In this document: in pieces, positions 16,361 through 26,153 of the stretch | Position numbering within the stretch: the first letter of the stretch is position 1 | How the letters are laid out: every line of letters starts with the position of its first letter | NCBI GenBank assembly: GCA_965276005.1 | Contig: OZ254962.1 | Location: 1,922,001 to 1,986,000 of the forward strand | DNA length: 64,000 bases | Direction of reading: 5' to 3' | DNA from: G965232465 sp965276005 | Lineage (GTDB): Bacteria > Pseudomonadota > Alphaproteobacteria > JAQWUY01 | Made by a program: the position numbers and the translations under genes | Notes under the pieces: model-generated | What the model saw: only the letters and a program-made list of their open reading frames with translations | What the model was told of the DNA's origin: nothing | Database searches by the model: none

Positions 16361-17248
16361 ATGGTTATTCAAGCAAAGAAAAAACACACACACCGCCACA
16401 GCGGCTTGGGACGGGGGCTGGATTCGTTAATTGCCACCACCCATTTAGACAGTCAAAAAAATGATATTTTACACATCGATGTAGCAAGCCTGCGGGCGGG
16501 TATTGGACAGCCCCGTAAAAACTTTAACGCAACCAGTCTAAACGAACTTGCCGAATCGATTCGACAAAAAGGGCTGTTACAACCGCTGCTGATTCGTGAC
16601 ATTAACGGTACCAACGCCTATGAAATTGTCGCCGGCGAAAGACGCTATCGAGCGGCAAAAATTGCCGGCTTGCAGACCGTGCCTTGTATCGTCATGCAAA
16701 TAGACGATGTAACCGCCCACGAAGTCGCCCTGATTGAAAACATCCAACGGGAAGACCTCGACCCCCTAGAAGAAGCATTCGGGTATAAAACCATCATGGA
16801 AAACTTTCACTATACCCAACAGCAAATGGCACAAATAATCGGCAAATCCCGATCCCGTATTGCCAATACGCTACGGCTGTTACAGTTGCCCGAAGAAGTG
16901 CAACAGCACATCCGTAACGGCACCCTGACCTCAGGACATGCCAAAGTATTGGTCGGCGTCAAAAACGCAACAACAATCGCCAAAAAAATCATCAGCGAAA
17001 ACATGAGTGTACGGCAAACAGAACAATACATCAAAGATCTAAAAAATCCCACAAAACCCTCAAAAAATACAAACGATACCAGCGATTCGTTACAACAGAC
17101 CCAACAACAGCTGTTAAGCCAACTGTACAACCGCCCCGTAAACATCAAAATAAACGCCAAAGGGGCGGGCAAAATCACTCTGCCGTTTGACAACAAACAC
17201 GATATGGAACAGCTGTTAAACGCCCTTGCCAACATGCGGGGAGAGTAA
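16361..17248 (+). CDS. parB: chromosome partitioning protein ParB
   Basis: A 295-residue CTP-dependent DNA clamp. The N-terminal ParA-interacting basic stretch and GLGRGLDSLI lead into the nuclease-like domain with QPRKNF and the CTP-binding GERRYRAAK (92-100). ENIQREDLDPLEEA and the helix-turn-helix TQQQMAQIIGKSRSRIAN follow. The C-terminus (RPVNIKINAKGAGKITLPF) is the dimer domain. It should load at the two parS-like sites in this window. Confidence 0.96.
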   Translation: MVIQAKKKHTHRHSGLGRGLDSLIATTHLDSQKNDILHIDVASLRAGIGQPRKNFNATSLNELAESIRQKGLLQPLLIRDINGTNAYEIVAGERRYRAAKIAGLQTVPCIVMQIDDVTAHEVALIENIQREDLDPLEEAFGYKTIMENFHYTQQQMAQIIGKSRSRIANTLRLLQLPEEVQQHIRNGTLTSGHAKVLVGVKNATTIAKKIISENMSVRQTEQYIKDLKNPTKPSKNTNDTSDSLQQTQQQLLSQLYNRPVNIKINAKGAGKITLPFDNKHDMEQLLNALANMRGE

Positions 17249-17354
17249 AATAATTTTTTATTATGCCCAGTAAAAACAGAAAAATATTGCTCAAATAATA
17301 AAAATATAGTATATTTTTGCTATAATACAGCAATTTTTAAAAGGAAATATACAT

Positions 17355-18158
17355 ATGAAAATCACCCCCTTTGCCTATGTTTTTCATGCCGTATGGTTTG
17401 TTGTGAAACATATCATCGACATGACAAAGTTGGTTATATGTATCCCGGTTGCCTTGTCTGTTTTTATACTATTTATAGAATATGTTATCAGTGGTGAAAT
17501 GTTCGGCGATTCCACCAGTGGTAATATGGTACCTGATATTATAATTACCTCTGTATTTTTATTTTTTTGTGTAAAGTATGCCTTAACACAGATACAAACA
17601 GACGCACAACCATTTTCCTTTAAAACCCTAGTACAAGTAAAGGACACATCAAGCAAACAACACCCTATCATAAAGGTATTCTTAAAGGGACTTTTATTTT
17701 CTATCTTATTGCTTCCCATGTTATTGTTGGGATTTAGTATATATAGTACCCCCCATATGACAGCAGGGGTTATACTTAGTATTTTACTGTTCATGATGGG
17801 TATTATATACATTAGATTAAGATTTATTTTGATTGCCACTGCTATGGAAGATATAGCAACAATAGAACATATTTGGTGTATGACCAAAGGTTTTAATGTG
17901 GCGTATTTTAAATTTATGATTGCCTTATTGATATTGACCACACTGTGGCTGATTTTAAATGCCATATTTTTTGTACTCTTTACTTTGATAGAATCCACAT
18001 GGGCAAATACCATTTGGGGTGAATCTGCCTTGTTTATATTTATCGGCACCATATATTGGTTGTTTTACGCTATGTACAATCACGCATTTTTATTATTTTA
18101 CTTGGACTTAAAAAAGTTATATCATGACACCAACACCTATAGACTATGGGAAATATGA
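17355..18158 (+). CDS. integral membrane protein, paralogue 1 of 3
   Basis: A 267-residue, very hydrophobic protein with about six transmembrane helices. It opens with MKITPFAYVFHAVWFVVKH, which recurs in the two next genes as M-x-(I/V)-T-P-F-x-Y. A central RLRFILIATAMED segment and an IWCMTKGF segment match conserved cytosolic loops of the other two copies. It is the most diverged member. Family not recognised; no enzyme motif seen. AAGGAAATATACAT precedes the ATG, and TATAAT lies at 17321-17326. Confidence 0.7.
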   Translation: MKITPFAYVFHAVWFVVKHIIDMTKLVICIPVALSVFILFIEYVISGEMFGDSTSGNMVPDIIITSVFLFFCVKYALTQIQTDAQPFSFKTLVQVKDTSSKQHPIIKVFLKGLLFSILLLPMLLLGFSIYSTPHMTAGVILSILLFMMGIIYIRLRFILIATAMEDIATIEHIWCMTKGFNVAYFKFMIALLILTTLWLILNAIFFVLFTLIESTWANTIWGESALFIFIGTIYWLFYAMYNHAFLLFYLDLKKLYHDTNTYRLWEI

Positions 18159-18196
18159 TTGTAAAACCAAAACAGATGTATACAGGAGAATTTTAT

Positions 18197-19018
18197 ATGC
18201 GAATAACACCTTTTAAATATGCCCTAGATGCCAATATTTTTGTCTTAAAAAACTTTGACAATGTGGTGCGATTGGTTTTGGTTTACACGCTTATTAGCAC
18301 GCTGTTATATGTGACAGACGCTACAAACATAGACCAAAAATTACATCTAGGGCTAGACGATATAATCAATGTGCAATTTGTGTTGGCATTACTTGCCCAA
18401 CAGTTTTTGTTCATTATGTATATTGTGCCCTACATCCAATACGCATATGCCAAGCACCAAAACCCAAACACAGATGCCCGCCCTAGCGTACAAATGTCGG
18501 TGTCGTGGAATACCTATAAAAGTGCATATTTTATCGCCACCTTGAAAATTATTTTCTGGACGATAATAGCCTTTGTTGTTTTATTTATGCCTCTGCTTAT
18601 ATTCGTTTTTTTTGACCCCATGACCAGTGTTTTTAGAATCATTATTGCCGTTATATGTGTAGGGACAATTTTAATATTTTCGCTGATTACAGCCCTGCGG
18701 TTACAAATGGCAGCCATCGCCGCCGCATTGGGGCAAGATGCCCGTATCACATACGCATGGGAAATCACCAAGGAACACAAAGGCAAATTGTTTTTGTTGC
18801 TGGTATCCAATGTTATATTTGTCCTATTGTGGTATGGGGCGTCTGAACTTGTAAGCCTACCTTTTGCGACAGCGGACTCCCTGTGGGCAAATATTTTTGG
18901 TACCTTTATAGAATTTCTTGTCGTTTGCATAGGCACTATAACAGCAACGCACAGCATGATGCTATTTTTTACCGCCCGACAAGACAGCATCGAAAATGCT
19001 AAAAAATACACGGTGTAG
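18197..19018 (+). CDS. integral membrane protein, paralogue 2 of 3
   Basis: A 273-residue protein with about six membrane spans, clearly related to the next gene: MRITPFKYALDANIFVLKNF, VPYIQYAYAK, VSWNTYKSAY, LRLQMAAIAAALG and WEITKEHKGKLFLL are shared features. The start at 18197 is chosen because AGGAGA lies nine bases before it and because it gives the family N-terminus. An earlier ATG at 18146 overlaps the previous gene. Function unknown. A membrane-remodelling or transport role is only a guess. Confidence 0.7.
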   Translation: MRITPFKYALDANIFVLKNFDNVVRLVLVYTLISTLLYVTDATNIDQKLHLGLDDIINVQFVLALLAQQFLFIMYIVPYIQYAYAKHQNPNTDARPSVQMSVSWNTYKSAYFIATLKIIFWTIIAFVVLFMPLLIFVFFDPMTSVFRIIIAVICVGTILIFSLITALRLQMAAIAAALGQDARITYAWEITKEHKGKLFLLLVSNVIFVLLWYGASELVSLPFATADSLWANIFGTFIEFLVVCIGTITATHSMMLFFTARQDSIENAKKYTV

Positions 19019-19096
19019 GGTGTTAAAAAATATGTGCACCACCATTATAAATCTGTTATAATACCGCCGTAAACATACAAGTCTGGAGGATTTTAT

Positions 19097-19885
19097 ATGC
19101 AGGTAACACCTTTTAAATATGTCATCGATGCCCATGTCTTTGCTGTCAAGAACTTTGAAAACATTGTGCGGTTATGCTTGTTGGCGGGTGTTATTGGCAC
19201 GGTGTCTACCGTATTGGATTTTGGCACCCCACCACTCCTAGACGCACAAGGCAATTTCACCGCTGTACTCACTTGGGATTTAGCGGTTACGGTGGTTGTG
19301 AATTTTATTCTAAGCGTTATGTTTACCGTGCCATATATCCAATACGCCCACACAAAAAGCCAACGGCCCACCGCACATATTCGCCCGCATATTCAGATGT
19401 CGCTGGGGTGGAATAAATATAAAACCGCTTACCTTATTGCCAGCTTAAAAGTGTTTGCCATGTGGTTTGCCTTGATTGTGTTGGTGATTGTTGCAGATGC
19501 TGTATTAAGTGTGCCACCGCTTGTCAGCATCACCGTATTTTTAATTGCCATAGCGTTTATATTACGGCTGTATGTGATAACAACCGCCGCCGCATTGGGC
19601 GATAGCTCTGACATCAAAGCCATCTGGCACATCACCCAAACGCACACCGGAAAATTTATGATTTTAATCGTCTGTAATGTTTTTTTTATGATAACATGGG
19701 GGGTGGTCATATCCATACTCAGCACCCCATTTTTAACCGTCGATACATGGTGGGCAGAAGTTGTGGGTACCTTTATACAAATTATGTTGACATACGCTAT
19801 GACCCTTGCCATTGCCCATAGTTTTTTGTTGCTGTATACGGCGATAAAACCGTCCAAACATACCAATACAACATATGACATATAA
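19097..19885 (+). CDS. integral membrane protein, paralogue 3 of 3
   Basis: A 262-residue protein with about six transmembrane helices. It shares VTPFKYVIDAHVFAVKNFEN, VPYIQYAHTK, LGWNKYKTAY and WHITQTHTGKFMILIVCN with paralogue 2. The strong site GGAGG stands eight bases upstream of the ATG, and TATAAT occurs at 19057-19062, so it may have its own promoter. The three copies in a row point to local duplication and divergence. Confidence 0.7.
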   Translation: MQVTPFKYVIDAHVFAVKNFENIVRLCLLAGVIGTVSTVLDFGTPPLLDAQGNFTAVLTWDLAVTVVVNFILSVMFTVPYIQYAHTKSQRPTAHIRPHIQMSLGWNKYKTAYLIASLKVFAMWFALIVLVIVADAVLSVPPLVSITVFLIAIAFILRLYVITTAAALGDSSDIKAIWHITQTHTGKFMILIVCNVFFMITWGVVISILSTPFLTVDTWWAEVVGTFIQIMLTYAMTLAIAHSFLLLYTAIKPSKHTNTTYDI

Positions 19886-19898
19886 GAACAATACTCTC

Positions 19899-20933
19899 AT
19901 GAAAAATAAATCTGCTAGATATATCATATCCGTTGTTTTGTGTGTTATTGGGGTACACTTTTTCCCCGCTTATGCCGCCGCTGTCAACACACAATCGGGG
20001 GCGGTTATTGTCATGTTTCACCGCTTTGGTCAAAATACGCACCCCAGTACCAATGTAACCCTGCAGCAGCTCAACACTTTTGTATCGTATATACAGAACA
20101 ACGGGTTTAGCGTTCGCCCCTTATCACAAGTGGTAACCGCTGTGCAAAACGGCGATTTTGTACCGGCAAAAACGGTGGTTATCACCATCGACGATGCGTA
20201 TAAATCGATTTATACCCACGCATATCCGCTGTTTAAACGGGCGGGGTTTCCATTTACCGTGTTTTTGTCTAGCCGGGAGATAGGCGGAAAAAATTTCCTG
20301 TCTTGGCAACAGGTTAGCGAAATGGCAGCCGATGGCGTCGATTTTCAAGCCCACACGCACACCCACGCCCACATGCCCCAACGCACCACAGAACAAAATA
20401 TAGCAGACATCGACACCAATGTAAAATTGATTGAAAAATACACAGGGATAAAACCCACCTTGTTTGCGTATCCCTATGGAGAGGCTAGTACAGATACTAT
20501 CGATACGGTTAAAAACATGGGGTTTCGTGCGGGATTTTCGCAACACTCTGGTGTATTTACCCCAACTGGCGATATGTTTTATATCCCAAGGTTTTCCCTA
20601 AACGAAAAATACGCCACCACAGAACGGATAAAGTTGGTATTAAACGCCCGCCCCTTTGCCGTTACCGCTTTCAGCCCCAACAACCCACACATCGACAAAA
20701 ACAACCCGCCGGTGATACACTTCAGCGTCCCCGAATCGCTAAAATCGTTGCACAATATAAACTGTTTTTATAACGGTGTTGCCAAGATGACCACAAACAA
20801 AACCTATCCCACCGTCACCTTAACTTTCGACCAACCATTCGGCAGCGGCAGGCACCGCATCAACTGCACCGCCCGCCATCCAGACGGTCGGGGATACCGT
20901 TGGCTTGGCATGCAATATGTGGTAACGCCATAA
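19899..20933 (+). CDS. secreted polysaccharide deacetylase (NodB-like, CE4 fold)
   Basis: About 344 residues. A signal peptide (SARYIISVVLCVIGVHFFPAYAA) is followed by a NodB-like domain: VIVMFHRFG, TIDDAYKS (first motif, with Ile for the usual Phe and Ala in place of Gly), AHTHTHAHM (metal-binding HxxxH-type motif) and AYPYGE. A beta-rich tail of about 90 residues follows. It should act in the periplasm on N-acetylated sugars, perhaps peptidoglycan or a surface glycan. The start at 19899 gives the best signal peptide; an ATG at 19875 overlaps the previous gene. Confidence 0.82.
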   Translation: MKNKSARYIISVVLCVIGVHFFPAYAAAVNTQSGAVIVMFHRFGQNTHPSTNVTLQQLNTFVSYIQNNGFSVRPLSQVVTAVQNGDFVPAKTVVITIDDAYKSIYTHAYPLFKRAGFPFTVFLSSREIGGKNFLSWQQVSEMAADGVDFQAHTHTHAHMPQRTTEQNIADIDTNVKLIEKYTGIKPTLFAYPYGEASTDTIDTVKNMGFRAGFSQHSGVFTPTGDMFYIPRFSLNEKYATTERIKLVLNARPFAVTAFSPNNPHIDKNNPPVIHFSVPESLKSLHNINCFYNGVAKMTTNKTYPTVTLTFDQPFGSGRHRINCTARHPDGRGYRWLGMQYVVTP

Positions 20934-20942
20934 AAAATAACG

Positions 20943-22304
20943 CTACTTGCCGATACAAAAATCGGCAAATACGATGTCGAGGATGTGTTCTACATCCACT
21001 TGCCCGGTGATTTTACCCAATGCCCGCACAGCTAGTCTGAGCTCTTCGGCTGTCAATTCGATACTTGCGGCGGATTTTGCCCGGGTGATATATTCTACGC
21101 ACTGCTGCAGTGCCACCCGGTGGCGATGGCGGGTAATCATCGGCTCTGATGGCACGGCGAATCGCTTTAAAATCAGTCCCTTTAAATGGGATATAAACGC
21201 CTCTAAGCCCTGTTCCGTTAGTGCAGACACACAAAATATATTTTCAGCGGCTGAGGGGGCTTTAAAATCGCTTTTTTCCGATTTGTTGGCAACCACTATC
21301 ACGGCAGCGGTGGGATTGTCGATGGTCGACAGCCTGCTTTGCACATACCCCTCATTTATGCGTACATCGCTGCCATCTGCGACCAAAACCACAATATCCG
21401 CATTGTTTGCCGCATCGATTGCCCGCTTGATGCCTTCGCTTTCGACAGCATCTGTGCTGTGTCGCACGCCGGCGGTGTCCAACACCCGCACCGCATAGCC
21501 GCCAATGTCCAAATGCACTTCGATCACATCACGGGTGGTGCCGGCGGTGGGGGACACAATCGCCACATCTCGCTTTGCCAGCGTATTCACCAAAGACGAC
21601 TTGCCCGCATTCGGATCGCCAATAACAGCCACCTGAATACCACTGCGAATGCGTTCGCTAATACCGCCACAGTGTAGGTGCTTGTCCATATCGGCAACAA
21701 GCCCATCGATTTTCGCAAAAGCGTTTTGTGCCACATCAGCGGGCAAGTCTTCATCGGGAAAATCCATATACGCTTCATAATGGGCAAGTATGGGCAACAA
21801 GGTATCCGCCCACTGGGTGTATTTTTGCCGCATCCCCCCCTGATATTGATATTGGGCCTGCCGCATTTGCATAGCAGTTTCGGCGTTTATAAGATCCATC
21901 ACCCCTTCGCTTTGCGTTAAATCCATCTTGCCATTGACAAACGCCCGTTTGCAAAATGCCCCCGGTTCTGCCAAGCTGGCACCGGCACCTTCGAGAGCAG
22001 TAAACAGCTTATCGATAACCGCTCGTGACCCGTGACAATGCCATTCGACCACATCTTCACCGGTGAAAGAATAAGGGGCGGGAAATACCACCGCCATCGC
22101 ATGGTCTATGTCCGTGTTATCGCTGGGATCCACCAACCGCACCCTTCGCAACATACGGGGGGGGAAATCAGACACAGCCGTATCAGCCACCAACCTATCG
22201 GCAATAGCGATAGCCGTTGCCCCCGATAGCCGCACCACCGCAACCCCCGCCCGTCCCACAGCAGACGCCAGAGCGTAAATGGTTGCGGATTGTCCCATCG
22301 ACAT
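20943..22304 (-). CDS. mnmE: tRNA modification GTPase MnmE (TrmE)
   Basis: A 453-residue GTPase. The N-terminal folate-binding domain begins with ATIYALAS. The G domain has GDPNAGKSSLVNTL (G1), AGTTRDVIE (G2), DTAGVR (G3) and NKSE (G4). The C-terminus FCIGK provides the catalytic cysteine. It partners MnmG in modifying uridine 34. The ATG starts one base after the trxA stop, so the two are coupled. Confidence 0.97.
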   Translation of the reverse strand: MSMGQSATIYALASAVGRAGVAVVRLSGATAIAIADRLVADTAVSDFPPRMLRRVRLVDPSDNTDIDHAMAVVFPAPYSFTGEDVVEWHCHGSRAVIDKLFTALEGAGASLAEPGAFCKRAFVNGKMDLTQSEGVMDLINAETAMQMRQAQYQYQGGMRQKYTQWADTLLPILAHYEAYMDFPDEDLPADVAQNAFAKIDGLVADMDKHLHCGGISERIRSGIQVAVIGDPNAGKSSLVNTLAKRDVAIVSPTAGTTRDVIEVHLDIGGYAVRVLDTAGVRHSTDAVESEGIKRAIDAANNADIVVLVADGSDVRINEGYVQSRLSTIDNPTAAVIVVANKSEKSDFKAPSAAENIFCVSALTEQGLEAFISHLKGLILKRFAVPSEPMITRHRHRVALQQCVEYITRAKSAASIELTAEELRLAVRALGKITGQVDVEHILDIVFADFCIGK

Positions 22305-22305
22305 C

Positions 22306-22629
22306 CTACGCTAACACAGAATCGACCCAAGATTCAAGGTCTGCCTTACCGGCGGCACCAACCTTCTGACCGATAACTTCACCGCCCTTAAACACCAGCA
22401 AAGTGGGAATCCCCCGCACGGCAAACTTTGCCGCCAAATCTTGATTTTCATCCACATTGACTTTGACCACTTTCAAGGTGTCATGGCGATCGGTTGCCAA
22501 CTGTTCCAATGCGGGTGCCAACGCCACACACGGACCACACCAAGGTGCCCAAAAATCCAATAAAACCGGGGTATCCGATTGTAATACCACCGCATCAAAA
22601 TCCGCATTCGAAACCGCTATTGCTGTCAT
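22306..22629 (-). CDS. trxA: thioredoxin
   Basis: A 107-residue thioredoxin with the redox motif WCGPC (Cys 31 and 34), the preceding LLDFWAPW and the cis-proline segment GIPTLLVFKGGE. It reduces protein disulfides in the cytoplasm. It lies between addA and mnmE in the same direction, a common alphaproteobacterial arrangement. TCAAGGAGAAAACAT precedes the start, a strong ribosome binding site. Confidence 0.97.
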   Translation of the reverse strand: MTAIAVSNADFDAVVLQSDTPVLLDFWAPWCGPCVALAPALEQLATDRHDTLKVVKVNVDENQDLAAKFAVRGIPTLLVFKGGEVIGQKVGAAGKADLESWVDSVLA

Positions 22630-22722
22630 ATGTTTTCTCCTTGAAAGTTATATTTTCGCCGTTATTATACCACACAAAATTAAAAAAATCTAGTGTGCCC
22701 TTATCCCATATATATAATGTCC

Positions 22723-25700
22723 CTAGCTGGGCATTTCAAGTAAGAAACAGTTATATGTCCACAATACGGCAGTGCGAATGGTTTTATGGGGATAAATGGC
22801 AGTGATTAAATCGCCGTATATTTTTAATTGCCGTTTGTAGATATTTGGCACTTTGTCTATGGTTGCAGCAGCCGGGCGGTTGGATTTAAAATCGACAACC
22901 CACACCGTATCGCCGACCACACACAAGCGATCGATAACAGCATTTACGGGGACTTGTTTTCCGTCCACAGAGACAATACCAGACACGGGCACTTCCGCAC
23001 GGGCGGTCGGGGCAAATATAAACGGGTATTTTTCGATCACCGCTAATATTTCGCTCATATATTCCCGTTGTGTCGCCGCATCCAGTTTAAAACGGGGGGT
23101 TTGCAAGTATCTTTGTACAGTATCCGCCCGCTTTTCGGGGGCAATACCGCCAATATTTTCTAGCACCCGGTGCATGATATTGCCCCGTTTATACATATCG
23201 TTTACCGCCCCCTTATGCTGTATCAATGGACTGGGGGCAGGGGTCGTATCTTGGGTCACAGCATCGGACGGACGCAGCGGACGGGCGGTAGGGGATTCGG
23301 TTTTGGCATCCTGATACGCCCAATCAGGGATAGGCACAACACGGGTAGGTTTTTCGTCTGCTGTGTCCTCCATATTTTCAACTGGCGTAGGCGGTGGGTT
23401 ATATGCGTACTCGTATATATATTGAGAATAATCCTTGCTGGTTTGGCTTTCGCTTTGCCAAATTTTTTCGTTTTTATAGGATACATAGGGGGATTTTCGA
23501 CATGATTCTAAGTCCTGCATGCCTCCATACAAGGCGTCATACCAACAGCTATTCCTATGCTTGCGTCCATATCCGCCGCATATGAGTATATCTTCCGCAC
23601 GGGTCATCGCCACATACAATAACCGCTTGCTTTCCGCATCGGTTTTATCTAGCATGTGTTGCGTAATGTGCAGTTTGTCATAGGCAACCAACCGTTGTGC
23701 CGTATCATTGGCAACGACAAGGTGCGTTTTATTCTCATTCCACAGTAAAGTTTCCTTGTACGACTCCGCACGGTAACAATCGGGGACAATGACAATCGGG
23801 GCTTCCAGCCCTTTGGCACCGTGTATGGTCATGATGCGGACTTGGGTATTTTGTACACTGTCTGCGTCCCGTTTGATTTCCACATTGTCATTTTTTACCT
23901 TGTCGAGTATCCCTTGTATAGTAGGGATATTATCGAGTTCATCGGTCATTGCCAGCTGTAACAATTCATCGATAACATCGGTGACTTGCCCGCCCAATCG
24001 GGCGACAAAGGCTTGCCTGCCGGTAAGCGGTTTCACGCCGCCGCCATGCAATACACACGGGCTGTTTAACACAGTATTTATCATTTCAAACGGGCGGGCA
24101 AAGTCCGCCATGTCGAGAAACTTTTGTAGGTAATTGACCGCATCCGCATGTTGTGGACATTCCCGTATCGCCTGCCACAGGGTTTTTCTGCCCCGATTGT
24201 GGGCAAAATGGCATATATCTTCGTCCGTTAGCCCTACCAAAGGGGATTTTAACACACATGCCAACGACAAATCGTCCTCTGGCAATATGGCAAACTGCAA
24301 CAGTGCCAAAATGTCCTTAATGGCGATATTTTCATACAGTTTTAAACGGTCACTGCCCGCCACCGCCACGCCTATATAATTTAAAGTGCGAATCAGTGCA
24401 TCGACAAAACTGCCGATGCGGTTTTTTACCAATACCAATATATCACCCGCCTGTGCCATACGCTGTTTTGACGGCAAATATGTAGGGTGGTGTAGCATAT
24501 GATAAATTGTATAGGCTATTTCCTGAGCGTAAGCAATCGAAGCTTTGGGAATCATGTTGTTTTGGCTGTACAGCACGGGCAGCAGCAGCACCCGCCCATA
24601 CGCCGCCGCCCGATGGGCGTCGTGGACAATAGGCGTATCCGTCCCCAATTGGGTCATACCCGCCCGTGCCATAGTCGTATCGACCCATTGTAACACCGCC
24701 GGTACCGTACGAAACGACACGGCAAGGGGAATGTCCTGAAACGCATACCCCGCCCCCTCAGACATATTTTTAAAATGGGTTTTGTTGTCGAAAAACCCTT
24801 GCGGATCCGCCCCTTGAAAACTGTAAATAGATTGCTTGTCGTCCCCCACCGCAAATACTGTATGGTCAGGATATGCGGTGGTTTGCTGTGCGGGGGCGGC
24901 AAAAAACGGCTCGATAATGTGCCGTAATATCGCCCATTGCTGCGGCGAAGTGTCCTGCGATTCGTCAAGCAGTATATGCTGATGCCCCCGATCGGTTTTA
25001 TAGGTGACCCAATCGGCGATGCCTTGTTTGCTAAACAACCGTTCTGTGTAAGTGATAATATCATCAAAATCCAGTACATTGTGAACCCGTTTTAGCCGTG
25101 TATAGCCCCGTATAAAATGGTCCGCCACTTGTAGTAACGATTCGGTGTTTTGTGCCATGTGCAAGCACATAGTTTTATCTTTATATGTTTTATATACGCT
25201 CGACACAGGCTGTAATATATGGATATTTTGTTTTAGTATAGCGGGTGCTTTTCCCCTGCCCAAAGAAAAACCTGTGCCATCTGATTTATAAAAACTTTCA
25301 ATAAAATAATATGCCACATCAAAGGTTATAATGTTAGTAAATAGCACATCAATGGCATTGATATATTCCGCTGTTTTTTTCCCGCTTGCACCTTGAATAG
25401 CATGATAAAATTGTTGTATAATCTCTTTCATATCCAAAAATTGTTGTACAAATTGCCGTTGATACATATCGACCGTATCGGACGGTTGCACCCCTAATGT
25501 GGCATATATATCGAAACCGTTTTTAAGCACTTTTTCGAAAGCGTAGCGATGTTCAAAAACCGCTTCGATTTTCCCATCGAAACTGTTTTTGCCACCGTGT
25601 TTCATCAGCCGTTGCAAATGGGGAATACAAGCGGGGTCTTGTGCCAATATATTGAACACTTGTTGTCTCAGTGCCTGTTCGTCTTCCAGTACTCCAAAAC

Positions 25701-26151
25701 CCACCGGCACGCCAGATTCTAGGGGAAACCGTGTCAGCAGCAATTTACAAAAACTGTGGATTGTTTGGATTTTAATACCGCCCGGCGTGTCGAGAACTTG
25801 GGCAAATAGCCTACGGGCGATGGCTGTATGGGTATCTGTGGGAGGGACACCTAGTACAGCGGTTAAGATGCGGTGCAATTCTGTATCCGCACACACCACC
25901 CACTGTTGTAGGTTATGGGTAATGCGGTTTTGCATTTCCGCTGCCGCCGGTTTGGTATAAGTAATAGCCAATATACTTTGCGGTTCTGCCCCGTTGAGTA
26001 ATATTCTCAATACCCGTTGTACCAATACTTTGGTTTTGCCCGACCCTGCAGAGGCGGACACCCACGCATTATATCGAGGATCTGAAGCGGCAATTTGTAA
26101 TGCGGTGGCTTTTTCGGTGGGATTTTGTCCGTTTTTTCTGTGCTGTGTCAT
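22723..26151 (-). CDS. addA: double-strand break repair helicase-nuclease subunit AddA
   Basis: About 1142 residues. A UvrD-type helicase with Walker A SAGSGKTKVL, DFDDIITYTERL, LLDESQDTSPQQW, AVGDDKQSIYSFQGA and the late motif TIHGAKGLEAP / YVAMTRAED. The C-terminal nuclease has VVDFKSNRPA. With AddB it resects double-strand breaks for RecA. The start at 26151 is chosen because upstream codons to 26181 overlap addB by 28 bases; with this start the two genes overlap by nothing and nearly touch. Confidence 0.95.
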   Translation of the reverse strand: MTQHRKNGQNPTEKATALQIAASDPRYNAWVSASAGSGKTKVLVQRVLRILLNGAEPQSILAITYTKPAAAEMQNRITHNLQQWVVCADTELHRILTAVLGVPPTDTHTAIARRLFAQVLDTPGGIKIQTIHSFCKLLLTRFPLESGVPVGFGVLEDEQALRQQVFNILAQDPACIPHLQRLMKHGGKNSFDGKIEAVFEHRYAFEKVLKNGFDIYATLGVQPSDTVDMYQRQFVQQFLDMKEIIQQFYHAIQGASGKKTAEYINAIDVLFTNIITFDVAYYFIESFYKSDGTGFSLGRGKAPAILKQNIHILQPVSSVYKTYKDKTMCLHMAQNTESLLQVADHFIRGYTRLKRVHNVLDFDDIITYTERLFSKQGIADWVTYKTDRGHQHILLDESQDTSPQQWAILRHIIEPFFAAPAQQTTAYPDHTVFAVGDDKQSIYSFQGADPQGFFDNKTHFKNMSEGAGYAFQDIPLAVSFRTVPAVLQWVDTTMARAGMTQLGTDTPIVHDAHRAAAYGRVLLLPVLYSQNNMIPKASIAYAQEIAYTIYHMLHHPTYLPSKQRMAQAGDILVLVKNRIGSFVDALIRTLNYIGVAVAGSDRLKLYENIAIKDILALLQFAILPEDDLSLACVLKSPLVGLTDEDICHFAHNRGRKTLWQAIRECPQHADAVNYLQKFLDMADFARPFEMINTVLNSPCVLHGGGVKPLTGRQAFVARLGGQVTDVIDELLQLAMTDELDNIPTIQGILDKVKNDNVEIKRDADSVQNTQVRIMTIHGAKGLEAPIVIVPDCYRAESYKETLLWNENKTHLVVANDTAQRLVAYDKLHITQHMLDKTDAESKRLLYVAMTRAEDILICGGYGRKHRNSCWYDALYGGMQDLESCRKSPYVSYKNEKIWQSESQTSKDYSQYIYEYAYNPPPTPVENMEDTADEKPTRVVPIPDWAYQDAKTESPTARPLRPSDAVTQDTTPAPSPLIQHKGAVNDMYKRGNIMHRVLENIGGIAPEKRADTVQRYLQTPRFKLDAATQREYMSEILAVIEKYPFIFAPTARAEVPVSGIVSVDGKQVPVNAVIDRLCVVGDTVWVVDFKSNRPAAATIDKVPNIYKRQLKIYGDLITAIYPHKTIRTAVLWTYNCFLLEMPS

Positions 26152-26153
26152 GG

